Shown: positions 31,259-43,303 of the stretch, piece after piece
How the letters are laid out: each line of letters starts with the position of its first letter
Numbering within the stretch: position 1 is the stretch's first letter
Assembly (NCBI RefSeq): GCF_035222485.1
Contig: NC_085921.1
Location: forward strand, 1,302,001 to 1,366,000
DNA from: Podospora pseudoanserina
Taxonomy: Eukaryota; Ascomycota; Sordariomycetes; Sordariales; Podosporaceae
Length of the DNA: 64,000 nt
Reading direction: 5' to 3'
Program-made: the position numbers and the translations under genes
Notes under the pieces: generated by a model
The model's input: only the letters and a program-made list of their open reading frames with translations
Told to the model about the DNA's origin: nothing
Databases searched by the model: none

Positions 31259-32583
31259 TTACTCGAGTACATTCAACTTCCTCCTCACCGGGTTAAAGTC
31301 GGTATTAAACTGGTACTTTCCATCCCCAACCATCTTCTCCTCTCTGCTCACGGCCTCCAAGTTGATATCAGTCGCCATCGCGTTCAGGAAATTGCAGATT
31401 GGCTTGGGATGCCACCTCCCGCCACCAATTTCGAACCAAGACAGATGCCCGCCAAGAGACGTCGTGCAGAGAACTGTGTAAGGGTTCACGGCGAACTCCT
31501 GGTAGGGAATGGCTTCCTTGACGGCAATTGGGTCATCAAGGGCGGAGATGGCCAGGAAGGGGATGCGGATGGCGAGGATGGCGTCGCAGGAGGAAGCGTC
31601 ACGGTAGTAGGCGTTTTCGGTAGGGTAACCCCATGTGACGGTCTGGACTGCGCGGTCAAACTCGTGGAGGTAGGTGACTTTTTGGACGCGGTCGTAGTCG
31701 ACGTTGGTGTATTTGAGGATTTGCTCCTTGTGTTGCTCAAAGAGTTTTTTGAGGTTGTCTGGAGTCGTGTTAGGTACTGCGTGTGGAAGAAAAGGGTTAG
31801 GAATAACTTACTGCCCATGATCTTGGAGTAGACCTCCTTCCCCAACCATGTCCTCTGAAGCCCCTTGTTTGACACCTCCAAGTCGAAAGGGTTGCTCACG
31901 GCAATGGCCGCCTTCAATGGGCAGTTTGCACCCTCCTCGCCAACGTAATTGGTCATAATATTGGCACCAAGCGAGAAACCCACCCCAAACAGAGGTCTGT
32001 TGGGAAACATCTTCCTCGCCCACTTGACAAACTGCCTCACATCCCACGTCGCCCTCGCATTGAACAACACCCCCGTCGTCACCTTGCTGTTCGCGCAACC
32101 TCTCGCATTAACCACACAAACCTCCCACTCGCCCCCATCCATCACCAAGGGAGCAATAGCATGTCGGAGATAAATCTCATGAGACCCCCCCGAAAGCCCA
32201 TGCAGCGCTATCAGCATAGGCTTGCTATCATCAGACCCAATACCAGCAAACTCGTCCTCCGGGTAAAACGCCGTTCTCGGCGGGAGCTCCTCGTCAAAGT
32301 CCTTGTGTTGAGGAACAACAAAGTCGACAGCAAAAGTGCCGGCGTAGGTCTTGTGGTCGGCGTCAAAGATCTTTCTCTTGTAGTAGATTTGCGGGCCGTG
32401 CTCCTTGACGGCTGTGTACATGGTCTGGAGATGACCGTTGAAAAGAAGGGGGTTCATCTGACATTTTGGCACGGCAGCCTCGACGACCTTGAGGAGGTCG
32501 GTTTGGGAGCCATCTTTCCTGGTTAAGGGCAGGGGGGTGGCTGCGTGGGCAAAGTCGATTTTGGCGCGGCCGAACCAGTCCAT
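31259..32583 (-). CDS. YheT/Eht1-type alpha/beta hydrolase (medium-chain ester synthase/esterase family)
   Basis: Exons 32583-31812 and 31758-31259, with a 53-bp intron (GTAAGT...CTCCAG), encode 423 residues. The family includes yeast Eht1 and Eeb1, which make and hydrolyse medium-chain fatty acid ethyl esters. Motifs are NPLLFNGHLQTMY near the start, the oxyanion-loop region LIALHGLSGGSHE, nucleophile elbow GFSLGAN with Ser at about 204, then SALDDPIA (acid) and GGHLSWFE (His). The start MDWFGRAKIDF is the first Met at the family's usual N-terminus, although the frame is open further upstream. An in-frame acceptor 18 bases earlier would add six residues but leaves a 35-bp intron. The substrate is not predictable. 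Confidence 0.9.
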
Positions 32584-34318
32584 AGCTGCGAGGTGCCGTC
32601 CGCGACGAGATAGGGCTGTGCGGAGGAGGGACAGTGTGTCGGAGAGGCTGGACTTGAGGGGTGAGTGAGCGGGAAGGGCAAAGATGGGTGGATATGAATA
32701 GATGTGAAATCCTGGGAGTTCACAGATATAAAAAAGGGACCAGGAGAAGCCAAGACAGCGGGATGGAACCTGCTTGATTTTAGATTGGTGGAGTTCAAGC
32801 TCGGAATGGGTTTTCAAAGAGAAACTCGTATTTCGATTTCTATTTTCTATGGAAAGTCCATGGTGGAACAAGGAACAGGCAATCGGGTATACAAAGTCCA
32901 ATCAATCGAGGCAACATGCAAGTCTTGATTCTGGTCGAGGTCGTTGTCCTGGTCTTGGAAGCTGCAAGTGCCGAGGCACGTTGTGGGGCAACCGTCACTG
33001 GTCTCTCAGCCTCGGTGCCAAGATTCAACGTCTCGATATCATATCGATAAGAGTGGTGAAGACCAATGTCAACCGCTTCTGGCCCGACGGTAAGAATATG
33101 AGTCTCTTTCTGGTATACATCATGTCAGTCTCTCGCCCCTGCGCAGAAATTGAGTGCTTACACAGGTAGAATGCCCAATATCTAAAGCGCGGGGACTATC
33201 CAACATCAGCAGAACACTGCATGTTCTGTACAAAAGCTCCTGCCCAATGGATGGCCAGACCGTCTGAAGTTTAGTGGGCCTGCCGGGCTGTCCCACCATC
33301 CAAACGGCGGGGCATTTCGAACTTCAGATCTGTCAGAGAGACCGCTGGGACACTGATTGTATTTAGTAGGAACACCTCTTTGGGCAGGTCCAAGATCTCA
33401 CTTTTCATATAAATTGAACCAGGACCCAACCCTTGGGTTCAAGAACCCTGATGAACAAGCCACCATTTTGATTCGTCAACCCCAAACACACCAAAAAACC
33501 CACCCAGCAGCTACCCCGCCAAAAACTAGCAACAACCAACAGCCCAAACAGTGCTGACTGCCCATAGCTCCTGTGTTCTACAAACCCATCGGAACAACAG
33601 CAGCAGCAGCAACAAGCAGCCTTGCAGGAAGAGAGGGGTATCTATTTTATCTCGGTATCTTTTCATTTCTTTGCCCGTCGCTTCCAGGCTGAACATCAGC
33701 TGGAAACCTGGGGTAGGCACACCCTCTGTCGACCATCATTGGCCCTCTCCCCTTGACCAGGTGGCTAGGCAGCAGACGCCTTATACACCGGTATGTATGT
33801 CAGACTCGAGCGCAGTAGCTCAACGCCCCCCTCCTCACCCAGCTACCAATATCGTCTTGTCTTTTCTTTGACTGGTGCCGTCTTGTTGGACATGTGTGAT
33901 AGCTATCCATATCAGCAGCTGGTAGTGTTACCTTGCGCATTTTTCTTGCCCTCTTGGTTTCTCAGCTGTCCCCTTGCTTCTTTCTAGGCTGGCCACACTA
34001 CCAGTATCAAGATGCCAGCCTGGTATCGGCTATTTGGGTGGCTCTCCTATGGACTAGGAGCTCTTCATATCACCACGGGCCTATCAGAAGCGACGATTTG
34101 CTATGACCATGGGTATGCTCCGGTCTAACACACTACCTACTTTGCGAAGACGATATACCCGTTGGCCTTCCCTTATTGTGCCCTAGTCTTGAAGATCACC
34201 GTATCCCTATTTCTTATATTCATTTGGACTTTTCACATCCTCTTTTTACGACTGGGGCTCTCGCTGACATGATGCTAGCTCCATACCAACTTCCATAACC
34301 ATCATCAACACAGCCAAT
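32584..34318. promoter_or_regulatory. divergent intergenic region (hydrolase / M16 protease)
   Basis: The two flanking genes point away from each other across 1.7 kb. No supported ORF is seen. It has short CAG/CAA repeats near 33595-33620 and several short ATG-led frames that could be uORFs of the M16 gene. Confidence 0.5.
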
Positions 34319-37300
34319 ATGTCGACCGAGGCTCAAAAACCACGGTTCCGCAAGGTCCAAAGCTTTCAGTCCGACTATGCCCCAACTGGCATCACCCAGT
34401 ACGTCTCTGAGCGAAGTGGCATGCAGGTTATTGTGGCCGACCGCAAGGGCCCCAAGGTCAACGGCTACTTCACACTAGCCACCGAGATCTTTGACGACTC
34501 TGGTGCGCCTCACACATTGGAACATTTGGTCTTTATGGGCTCCAAGAGCTACAAGTACAAGGGCCTGCTCGACAAGCTGGCCGGCAGAGCCTACTCCAAC
34601 ACCAATGCCTGGACTGCCGTCGACCACACCGCTTACACCCTTGAAACTGCCGGGTGGGATGGCTTTGCTCAGATCCTCCCTGTCTACCTCGAGCATGTCA
34701 TTCTCCCTAACATCACGGATGATGCCTGTGTGACCGAGGTTCATCACATTGACGGCGAGGGCAACGATGCCGGTGTCGTATACTCTGAGATGCAAGCTCT
34801 TCAGTACAGCAGCTCTGAGCTGATGGATCTTCAGGCTCGCCGGTTGCTGTATCCTGAAAATATTGGTTTCAGATACGAGACTGGCGGTATGATGGAGGCG
34901 CTTCGGGTCTTGACTCCCAACAGAATTCGTGAATTCCACAAGGCCATGTACCAGCCCCAGAATCTGGCTGTCATCATCACTGGTGAGGCTGACCACGAGG
35001 ACCTGCTGAAGATCTTGGACACGTTTGAGGAGAGCATCAAAGATGATATCCCACCACCAAACCCCAGCTTCAAGCGCCCATTCGTTGACTCTCCCCAACC
35101 ACCTCCTCTCGAAAAGACCATTGTCCAGACGGTCGAGTTTCCCGAAGAAGACGAGTCCACCGGCGAAATCCTTGTGGCTTTCTTCGGACCCAGTTGCATC
35201 GACCAGATCGAGGGCACAGCGGTTAACATCTTGATGACCTACCTCTGCGGCTCGTCGGTCTCCATCATCGAAAACACCATCGTGGAGAGAGAGCAGCTGG
35301 CTAGTTCGGTTTCGTACTGGTGGGACTCGAGACCAAACTCCGTCATCTGGTTCCAGCCAACTGGTGTTGCCACTGAGAAGCTTGCCTTTGTCGAGCAGCG
35401 CCTGGTTGACCTTCTCAAGGAAGTCGCCTCGAAGCCTCTTGATATGAACTATATCAATGAATGCCTCCAGCGTGAGAAGCGCCAAGTGAAGCTTCAGGCG
35501 GAATCCTCCGAGCAGTTCTATGCCAGCAACATTATTACGGATTATTTGTTTGGCAAGCGGGACGGCTCTACCCTGAGAGACCTGGAGACCCTGAAGGAGT
35601 ATGATGTGCTCGAGAAGTGGACTGATGAGCAGTGGCGTGCCTTTTTGAAGAAGTGGATCTCTGACGCCCATCACGTCTCTATTCTCGGAAAGCCATCGCA
35701 TGAGCTGGCCAAGAAGCTCAAGGCTGGCGAAGAGGAGCGCATCGCCAAGAGGAAGGAGGAGCTCGGAAAGGACGGTCTCGAGGCTCTCAAGAACAAGCTC
35801 GAGACTGCCAAGCAGAACAACGAGAAGCCAATTCCTCCTGAGGTGTTGGATCAGTGGCCAGTTCCTGGAACCGAGTCAATTCACTTTATTGAGTCTTTGA
35901 CCGCGAGATCAGGAAAGGCTCGTGCCCTTGGTGCTTCGGACAACAAGGCGCAGAAGATCATCGATGCAGCTCCTCAAGGAAAGCCCCTTTTTGTGCAGTT
36001 TGAGGATGTTCCGTCCAACTTTGTGCACTTGACGCTTCATGTCGGCCTCTCTGAGACAGCAGTCAAGCACAAGCCTCTTCTTTCCCTCTTCACCGACAAC
36101 TTCTTCAACTCCCCCGTCATCCGGGATGGCAAGCGTCTCGAATTCGAGGAAGTCGTCAAGCAGCTTGAAAAGGACACAATCAGCTACCACATCAGCTCGG
36201 CCAGCAGACTAAGCGATTACGAGGGTCTGGCTATCCAGTTCCAGGTAGACCCGGGAAAGTACACCACCATCATCGACTGGCTGCGCACGCTCATGTTCGA
36301 CATTGTCTTTGACCCTGTCCGCATCAAGGCTGCCATCGTGAAAGCCCTTGCCGACATCCCCGAGCTTAAGCGCGATGGCCGGACCATGGCTCAGGAAGTC
36401 GACATGGCCATCCACTTCCGTCCCGAGGCTTACCTGTCTGCGAAGCGCACCCTCGTCAAGGCGGTCTACCTCCGTCGCCTCAAGAAGCTTCTTGAGAAAG
36501 AGCCCGAGACCGTCCTCGGGTGGTTCGAGGAACTCCGCAAGTCTCTCTTTTCGTTCCAAAACCTCCGCGTGCTAGTCACCGCCGACGTGGCCAAACTCTC
36601 CAACCCAGTCGCAGCCTGGGACGCACTCACCTCCCACCCCGACCTCAACCCAACCAAGGACGTCCTCCCCATCGTCAAACTCTCGGCAATGCTCAACGAA
36701 GAAGGGCAATCCCCTGGTTCAGTAGGATCAGTCATCATCCCCATGACAACCCTCGACAGCTCTTACTCCGTCTCCACCGCCACCGGCCTCTCTTCCTACT
36801 CCTCCCCCCTCCTCCCGGCCTTCCTCGTCGCCCAAGCCTACCTCGAAGCGGTCGAGGGCCCGCTCTGGAACGCCGTCCGAGGCAACGGTCTTGCCTACGG
36901 GGTTTCATTTTCGAGGGAGATAGACGGTGGATACCTCCAGTTCAAGGTTTACCGCTCCCCCGACGCCTCCAAGGCCATTGAAGCCTCCCGCGCGACGGTT
37001 GCGAAGTTGGCCTCGGGCGAGGAGCCGCTGGATAGGCACTTGATCGAGGGTGCGGTCAGCTCGATTGTGTTTGGCGTGGCGGACGAGCAGTCTACCATGA
37101 CGGCGGCGGCGCAGCAGAATTACATGATTTCTGTCGTTCGCGGGTTGGAGCAGGGGTGGAACAAGAAGATTCTGGCTAGGGTGAGGGAGGTGACGGAGGA
37201 GGAGATTAGGGAGGTGATGAGGGAGGTGATCTTGCCGGTTTTTGAGCCGGGGAGGAGCAATGTTGTTGTTACTTGTGCGCCGATCATGGAGGAGGTGAGT

Positions 37301-37545
37301 TTGCCCCTTGCCCCTGTCTACCTACCAATGGGATATGATTGCTGATGAAAATGTTGTAGAATATCGTCAAGACGCTGGGCGAGAGGGGTTACAAGACCCA
37401 GGTTCAGACGCTTACTCACTTTTATGATGACTATGGTCTCAAGGCTGATGAGGAGGATGGTGAGGATGAGGAAGAGGAGGATGAAGATGAGGATATGAGC
37501 GATGGGTCGTATGAGTCTGGTTCGGAGGAGGAGGATGGTCTCTAG
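34319..37545 (+). CDS. M16-family zinc metalloprotease (yeast Sdd3/YOL098C-like)
   Basis: Exons 34319-37294 and 37360-37545 flank a 65-bp intron (GTGAGT...GTTGTAG). The protein has 1053 residues. The inverted zinc motif HTLEH lies at about 65-69, within SGAPHTLEHLVFMGSKSYKY. The second zinc ligand should be the Glu in GVVYSEMQALQYS. Like other M16 enzymes it has repeated ~230-residue peptidase-like halves, and the whole length matches the uncharacterised Sdd3 branch better than insulysin. The C-terminal exon adds a strongly acidic tail (DEEDGEDEEEEDEDEDMSDG). No targeting signal is evident, so it is probably cytosolic. Its substrate is unknown. Confidence 0.92.
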
Positions 37546-37853
37546 AGGGAGTGTTCTTACTAGACCGCACAAGAAACAAACTCAGGTAGAAAAAGAAGGG
37601 GGGGGGGGTTATGAATACATCAATACTTCTTTTCTTTCTTGTTGACAATGCTAGTTTTTTTCTGTCTCTGCACAAAAGTAAACTCACCGCCCACTTCTAA
37701 CAGGCAGGTAATGATAATCCCTAACCGATTACTGACCAAAGCCAGCTGTGAAAACAAAAATCCTAAACGCCAATGCTATGCATATTTTTATGCCTCTGAC
37801 ACCCAATAACAAGGGGCAACAACAAAAAACCACACCTTCTTCTTCTCGTCTAT
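37546..37853. other. convergent 3'-3' spacer
   Basis: A 308-bp spacer between the stops of the M16 protease and rhomboid genes. It contains a G run near 37600 and no gene. Confidence 0.6.
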
Positions 37854-39634
37854 TCAACCCCTCAAAACCCGTCTCGACATCCCCATCAAAGCCTCCACCG
37901 CCCTCTTCGCCGCCTGCTGCTGCTGAGCAGTCTCCTGATCCCTCGTAATAGTCAAATTCCCCAACTCGCACCAGTTATTCACAGGCTATAATCTCCAGTC
38001 AGCATCTTCTCCCCATCATCAGCCCCCAACACCGAGGAAGACTTACCAAACAACTCAAATACTTACACCACCCACAAACCTTGTGATGAATATAAAAATT
38101 ATTCAACAGCAACACAAACACCACCAGCACCAAAATCAGCGCCCCCACCCGAATCAACCACCACCCCCACCAAAGCGGCTTCCTCCCCTTGAAAAAGCCC
38201 ACGGGATTCTTAAAAAACGGTGGTACCGTCCCCTCCTTCAAAAACCCAGACGAAACTTGACTGTTGGCATAGGGAACATCCGACTCTCCAATCCTCCTCC
38301 TCAACGAGTTGGGCGAGTGAAGGATACAAATCCCCAGCGCCAACCCCATCAAAAACCCGCCGATGTGACTGAAGTTGTCCAGACCGGGCAAGAGACCCAG
38401 GACAAAAGATATGATGATGTCGATAAAGAGGTACATCAGGTCCTTTGTGGGATTCACCCTGTCTTTCCAGCTGTACAACAGGTCCAAAAAGGTGAGTGCG
38501 ATAATCCCGAATAATGAACCTGATGCGCCCGTGCTGGCGATGCCAGTCGCGGCAAAGTTACCCCCCATGACGAAACCAAAGATGCCGGCCGACATGTACA
38601 CTATAAAGAACCGGATCGAGCCAATGTGTTTCTCCATGTCCCTTCCGAGTGTGAGTTGAAGCAGCATGTTGAAGCCGATGTGGATCAGACCGGCGTGCAA
38701 AAAGATGGGGACGATGAATCTGAACCATTGGTTCGGTTCCGGCGGTTGGCCCGGCTGCTGGACACCGCCGAAGCCGCAGAGCTCCGAGAGGGTGCATGTG
38801 TTCTCGTTGGTGGTCGACCAGGGGCAGGGCCACGAGACGGGTCCTTCGGCTTCTTGGATGGCCTTGACGTTGTGCATGCAGGGGACGAAGCGGGCACCCA
38901 TGTTGATGAGGATGTAGGGGGAGGGACCGATCATGGGGTTGAATTGGGGTTTTATCATGATTGGGGAGCCGGTCGAGGTGCCTGATGGGGGGGGGTGGGG
39001 AAGTTAACAATGTTGATGAGAAGGGGGGAGGGAGATTTAAAAAAGGCGGCATACCATTCTTGACCAATTCACCGATAAAAACTGCAACTTGAACAATAGT
39101 AAAAAAATACACCACAAACGGTATCTTCTTCTTTCCCGACCCCAGCATGCCCAACTCCCCCAACCTCACCCGCCCTTTGCTCGGTGGTTTGTTCGGCGGC
39201 TGCTGGTGCTGCGACGACGAAGTATCATAGACGTGATCCTGCATCTCGATGTGTTGTCTCGAAGGGTGCTTCTGCATGTTGTCCTGCAGCGGGATGTCAT
39301 CTGGGGCATGATTGTAAGCAGGCATTTCATCAGAGGGCACCCGCGAGAGGGGGCGGTAGCTCGTGTCTTGCTGACTTAGGCGGCGCGCTTGGTGGCTTGA
39401 GGATGGTGCTGCCGGATAGACATGATCGTCGAAAACGGTTTCGAAAGGTGAAGGAGACACACCTTGCGCCGCCGGCGGCCGGTCCTTCCCAGGTCCAACG
39501 AGATTGTGGTGGGAGCTGTAGGCCGGGGCGGGCGCCGAGTAAGCAGAGGGGGATTCTGTTCGGTATTGGTCGTTGCCGCCGTAGTACTGATTGTCAGCTC
39601 GGGACGTCTGACTGTAGTATTCGTTGGAAGCCAT
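37854..39634 (-). CDS. rhomboid intramembrane serine protease
   Basis: Exons 39634-39055, 38981-38047 and 37985-37854, with introns of 73 and 61 bp, encode 548 residues. The ~170-residue N-terminal cytosolic part is disordered and rich in Tyr/Ser/Gln/His. The first membrane segment (IPFVVYFFTIVQVAVFIG) is followed by a large loop holding NMGARFVPCMH, typical of secretase-type eukaryotic rhomboids. Then come HAGLIHIGFNM, the GASGSLFG motif with catalytic Ser near 347, and HIGGFLMG with catalytic His near 399. A seventh hydrophobic segment and a short Cys-containing tail end the protein. It cleaves substrates within membranes; location is uncertain (Golgi or secretory pathway likely). Confidence 0.93.
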
Positions 39635-41486
39635 GACGGGCTAATTCTTTTGGGGGCTGGCTCCTGAGCGTAATAAACAGCGGCAGGAGAGCCTGCAGGT
39701 GGTGGTCGCCAAAGGGGGTTCGTAATGATCGGGAGGAGGTGGTTCCGTGTAAACGAGGGTTTTTGTTGTTGCAAAAGGAACAATACAAATGAGCGACGGG
39801 TGGTTCCAGCGAGCGAACCCAGGCCCGGTTTGTTTGTTGGTTTGTTATTTTTTTTGGTGGTTTTGGATGTTCGATTGACAGGAGGAGGAATTGGGAATCT
39901 GGCGATTGACAGGCGGATCCCCTTCTGTTGTGTTTCGGCACAGCGGGAGCAGGGATCTCCGAGTGTCTGGGGTTTGGGGATCAAGAGGGGAAATTACGTC
40001 GCAGTATGTTCCCCAAATGTTCCCACTTTCTAGCGTGCCCACCTCTAGATTTCTTCCACCTTGATGATGATATCCAAGTGGCCTAGGTAAAATGCCTAAC
40101 TGGTCGTCTCACTGCTGCAGCTGCCGAGAAGGTCGAGTGAAGTTTAAATGTTGATATGGCCGTGGTGACAATGGTGGATATCATTGACATGTGGTACGCA
40201 TGGAATGAATCAATGATGAAGAGATGGGACCTGGAATGCGCAGATGCTAAGAAGGGAGAAGAAGAAAATAAATCGTTCCTTAAGAAAGTAAACCAGGTTT
40301 CCAGTTTTATCAGGCGATCAGGCGCCGTCACGAAGACCTTGTGTGATCAAATCAGTGGGCTCAGCTTCAAGCTTTAAACGACGCGGCCACACACGCTGAC
40401 GTCTCCCCCCGCCAAGGTCTCCAACCAGCCGGCGCGGCAGTGGGACAGTAGGGTCCGGAGATCAGTGGAGCAGATGGCGGCTGTGCTCAATGCTTCTTGA
40501 ACCTTTGCGCGTGTTCACCAGTCCATTTATTCGTATTTGTCTGCTTGGGATACTGGAGGCCGCCACACTTGATTCTCAGACTCTTGACATCCGATCATTG
40601 GGATTCGTTCTGTTTTTGGAAACATGGCCATACCTCAGCATCTTGCCGCCCAAAGATCGGATGGTCCAGGGCAACCTGTGTCCCCGTGAAGTTTCATCCT
40701 GAGCTTTTATGACGAAAACTGCCGGGTTCTGGCAAACGACTGTGCCCTTTCAGACAGATTCCCGTGCCTTACCTGGTCATCCAGACTGGCTTGCCAAGAC
40801 CCGTTCATCCAAGCTAAGATCTTGACTAGAATCAAGAACTGTCTTGCGAAGAGACAGCGAACCTCTCCAAAGGATCTTCTTCAGCCGCAGAGGTGACGTA
40901 TTTCGGAGCACCAGCCTCGTGCTCCCCCAAAGCCTCGAAGACAAGCCCACTTGCCATTACCCCGGGACAAAGTCCGAACCCTGATGAGGAGAAGGGAGAA
41001 CCAAGCTTTCGGGGCCCATCTTCATAACCTTAATCGGTGCCGACGGCGCAGTTGCCATTGGATGGACACTTCTCCTGGCACCCTTTTACAAATGAGGGCC
41101 GTGATGAACAAGCCAACATGTGTTTCGGAGAGCTAGGCATCTCTAGGAATTAGTTCTCTAGTCATAAAGCTCTGTCTAGTCCAAGAAACTGATGCCTTTG
41201 GTTGGTGGTTCCTTGCTCTGAGTAAAGGCTGATGGATGCCAAGCATGTCGATAAGATAAGATTTGGACCCACATGTTTTTTCTAGAGTGTTCGCAACCGC
41301 GATGCGACAGGATGCGCCTGCCTCCAATTGACTCTGAAAAGAAAGCTCCTTCCTTCAAGAAACACAACCAACTGGCCGCGAGACTTTCTTCGGCCGTACC
41401 CTTGACCTTCACCTCAACTTTTAGTCATCAGAAAACAGCTGTAATTTCTTTCCATCGGCAGCAACCTCGCCTTTGAAACCTTCACC
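39635..41486. other. intergenic, no supported gene
   Basis: Small ATG-led frames exist (for example 73 codons at 40156-40377) but none shows a domain or strong coding pattern. The left end should hold the rhomboid promoter. Confidence 0.5.
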
Positions 41487-41627
41487 ATGTCGAAGAGCAA
41501 GATCGCCAACAACAGGACCAGGGCCAAGGCGGAGAAGGAGTCTAAGAAGTAGGCTAAGAATAATGCGAGGAAGCTGAGGAGGGAGGCTGCTGCTGCAGCG
41601 GCTGCGGCTGGAGGGGAGAAGAAGTAG
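41487..41627 (+). pseudogene. tiny Lys/Arg/Ala-rich ORF interrupted by an in-frame TAG
   Basis: From ATG 41487 the frame reads MSKSKIANNRTRAKAEKESK K, then TAG (41550-41552). The same frame goes on AKNNARKLRREAAAAAAAAG GEKK to a second TAG at 41625. The composition on both sides (Lys, Arg, Asn, Ala) matches as one continuous basic helical peptide of about 46 residues. The stop differs from a Gln codon (CAG) by one C-to-T change. It may be a recently inactivated small gene, a gene read through at UAG, or chance. A 50-bp intron that would skip the stop (GTAGGC...TGCAG) can be drawn but gives an unlike C-terminus. I do not know the family. Confidence 0.4.
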
Positions 41628-42010
41628 AGGGTAGTGTGAGTTTGGAATGTGGTATCATTTGCCGTGAGACAATCGGCAGTCGTTTCTAGGCACAATGGGA
41701 AGTCAGCAGCTATGATTAATACTCGATGGTATTATGGCACGTGTTTCTAGCTGTTAGTGTCAACACAGCAAGCACCCTTTAAGCAGAATGAAAAGAGGTG
41801 CCAAACATGAATACAAATTTTGTGGTAGTCTCGAGCCATCATGTCGAATGTGATATATATATATATATATACAAGGATCTTTTCAACGCCGTCCAAAGAG
41901 CAGATCCCGCCAAAAAGCCAAAAACCCATCCTACTCATACAATGGTTTTAGAGCCCTGTCATCATCCCCTTGCAAGCCCCTCGTTCTGACTCAGATTACT
42001 ATGATACCAC
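41628..42010. other. convergent spacer with AT dinucleotide repeat
   Basis: No gene is seen. An AT repeat of about nine units lies at 41853-41871. Confidence 0.6.
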
Positions 42011-42700
42011 TTAATCCTTCTTCTTCTCCTCCGGTTTATCCTTTTTCTCATCGTCCTTCTTTCCTCCCCACCCAAAAACCTCATAGATCTGCTCCATAAT
42101 CAAATCCCCATACCCCTTCCCTTCTTCCAGCGCTTTTTTTTCTTCTTCCATTCTTCTCTCTTGCCACCCGTCCTTTTCAGCCCCCATCCATATCTTGGTG
42201 ATGACACCCTTCTTCTCCTCCTCCTCTTTTGCCTCTGTTGGCGGCTTACCCTCAGCTAACCTCCTCCGCTCCCTCTCCTCCTTGATTAGCTGCTTTGTCC
42301 GCTGGGCTTGTTCGGGAAGGGGGTTGAAGATTGAGTTTGATGATTGGGAAGAGGAGGAGGAGGAAAAGAGGGAGTCGAGACGGTCGTTGGTGCGCTTGTA
42401 GATTGACTTGCCGGTGTAGTCGTGGGCGAGCCCGGAAAAGGAGAGGTAGGTGGCTGAGTAGAAGAGGGCTTTTTGCCAGACCGAGGGCGGGCGGTGGGTG
42501 AGGGGGGAGGAGAGGGAGAGTTTGGTTTGTCGGCGGAGAATGAGGAGGGCGGCGATAGAGGAGAAGGCGGCGAGGAGTTGGAGGTGGTGTTGGAGGGGGG
42601 GGGTGCCGTGGTATTTGGGTGAGGGGGTGAGGAGACCTCCTTGGGGAGGGGTGGGGGAATCGGAGGGGGGTTTGGAAGGGGTGGGGTCGGAGGAGGCCAT
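42011..42700 (-). CDS. uncharacterised small membrane-associated protein
   Basis: The first ATG of the open frame is at 42700 and gives 229 residues. The N-terminus is Pro/Ser/Thr-rich (MASSDPTPSKPPSDSPTPPQ). A hydrophobic segment LQLLAAFSSIAALLILRR at about 40-57 looks like a membrane span with a basic flank. A second region, SVWQKALFYSATYLSFSGLA, is semi-hydrophobic. The last 100 residues are highly charged (Glu/Lys/Arg), with GYGDLIMEQIYEVFGWGGKK near the end and a Lys/Glu tail. The single-exon structure and coherent domain layout make it a probable real gene. I do not recognise a family. Mitochondrial or ER membrane residence is conceivable only. Confidence 0.75.
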   Translation of the reverse strand: MASSDPTPSKPPSDSPTPPQGGLLTPSPKYHGTPPLQHHLQLLAAFSSIAALLILRRQTKLSLSSPLTHRPPSVWQKALFYSATYLSFSGLAHDYTGKSIYKRTNDRLDSLFSSSSSSQSSNSIFNPLPEQAQRTKQLIKEERERRRLAEGKPPTEAKEEEEKKGVITKIWMGAEKDGWQERRMEEEKKALEEGKGYGDLIMEQIYEVFGWGGKKDDEKKDKPEEKKKD

Positions 42701-43303
42701 GGTGAGTGGTGGGAAGTTGAAATCTGCGGTATGGCTTGATTTGAGGGGCTGGAATAGAGAGTTGAGGTGTGTGGTGGTGATGCTGGTAGCTAATAGTCGC
42801 AAGGGGTGGGATGTCAATTCAAGTTGCGCCTTATCGATAAGAGCTGCGATAATATTGATTTTAGCAGCGTTTTCTTCTAGAACAAAGCGGCGGCCGCCAA
42901 CCGAATCACCGGATGCTCCACATCCTTGCGCCGCGTCTTGTCAGTTGCTGGGTGCCAAGAGAAAGTGAAGTGACAAGGCTCAGCCTCCTCCAACCTTGAA
43001 TTTCTGCCTTTTGATCAACCTGCCTCTTCCCACCAGGCGACAGACTTTCGCGCACCTCACTCCCACTCTCGCTCTCTCTCCATCCTGCAACCCGCCCGCG
43101 ACACACATTACACCCGACAAGTCTCTCGTTTGTGTGGGCATTTCCTACTTCTCTCATCTGCGCCAGCCAACCCGCATTCCTTTACTGCGACACCGGCCTG
43201 GCTCGCTCGCCTTTCGTCATCAAGAGCGCCATCGCGACGACAACCTCCCTCTTCTCTCACCACAACCAACACCTAGCCAACTTCCCCTTCACCACCGCCC
43301 AAA
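42701..43303. promoter_or_regulatory. divergent promoter region (membrane protein / TFIIE alpha)
   Basis: This 603-bp spacer lies between start codons pointing apart. The TFIIE-side half is C/T-rich up to the ATG, as is common in fungal promoters. No gene is seen. Confidence 0.5.

Noticed and set aside
34475-35701. 408-codon minus-strand ORF opposite the M16 protease
   Set aside because: Antisense shadow of a strongly conserved gene with no motif of its own.
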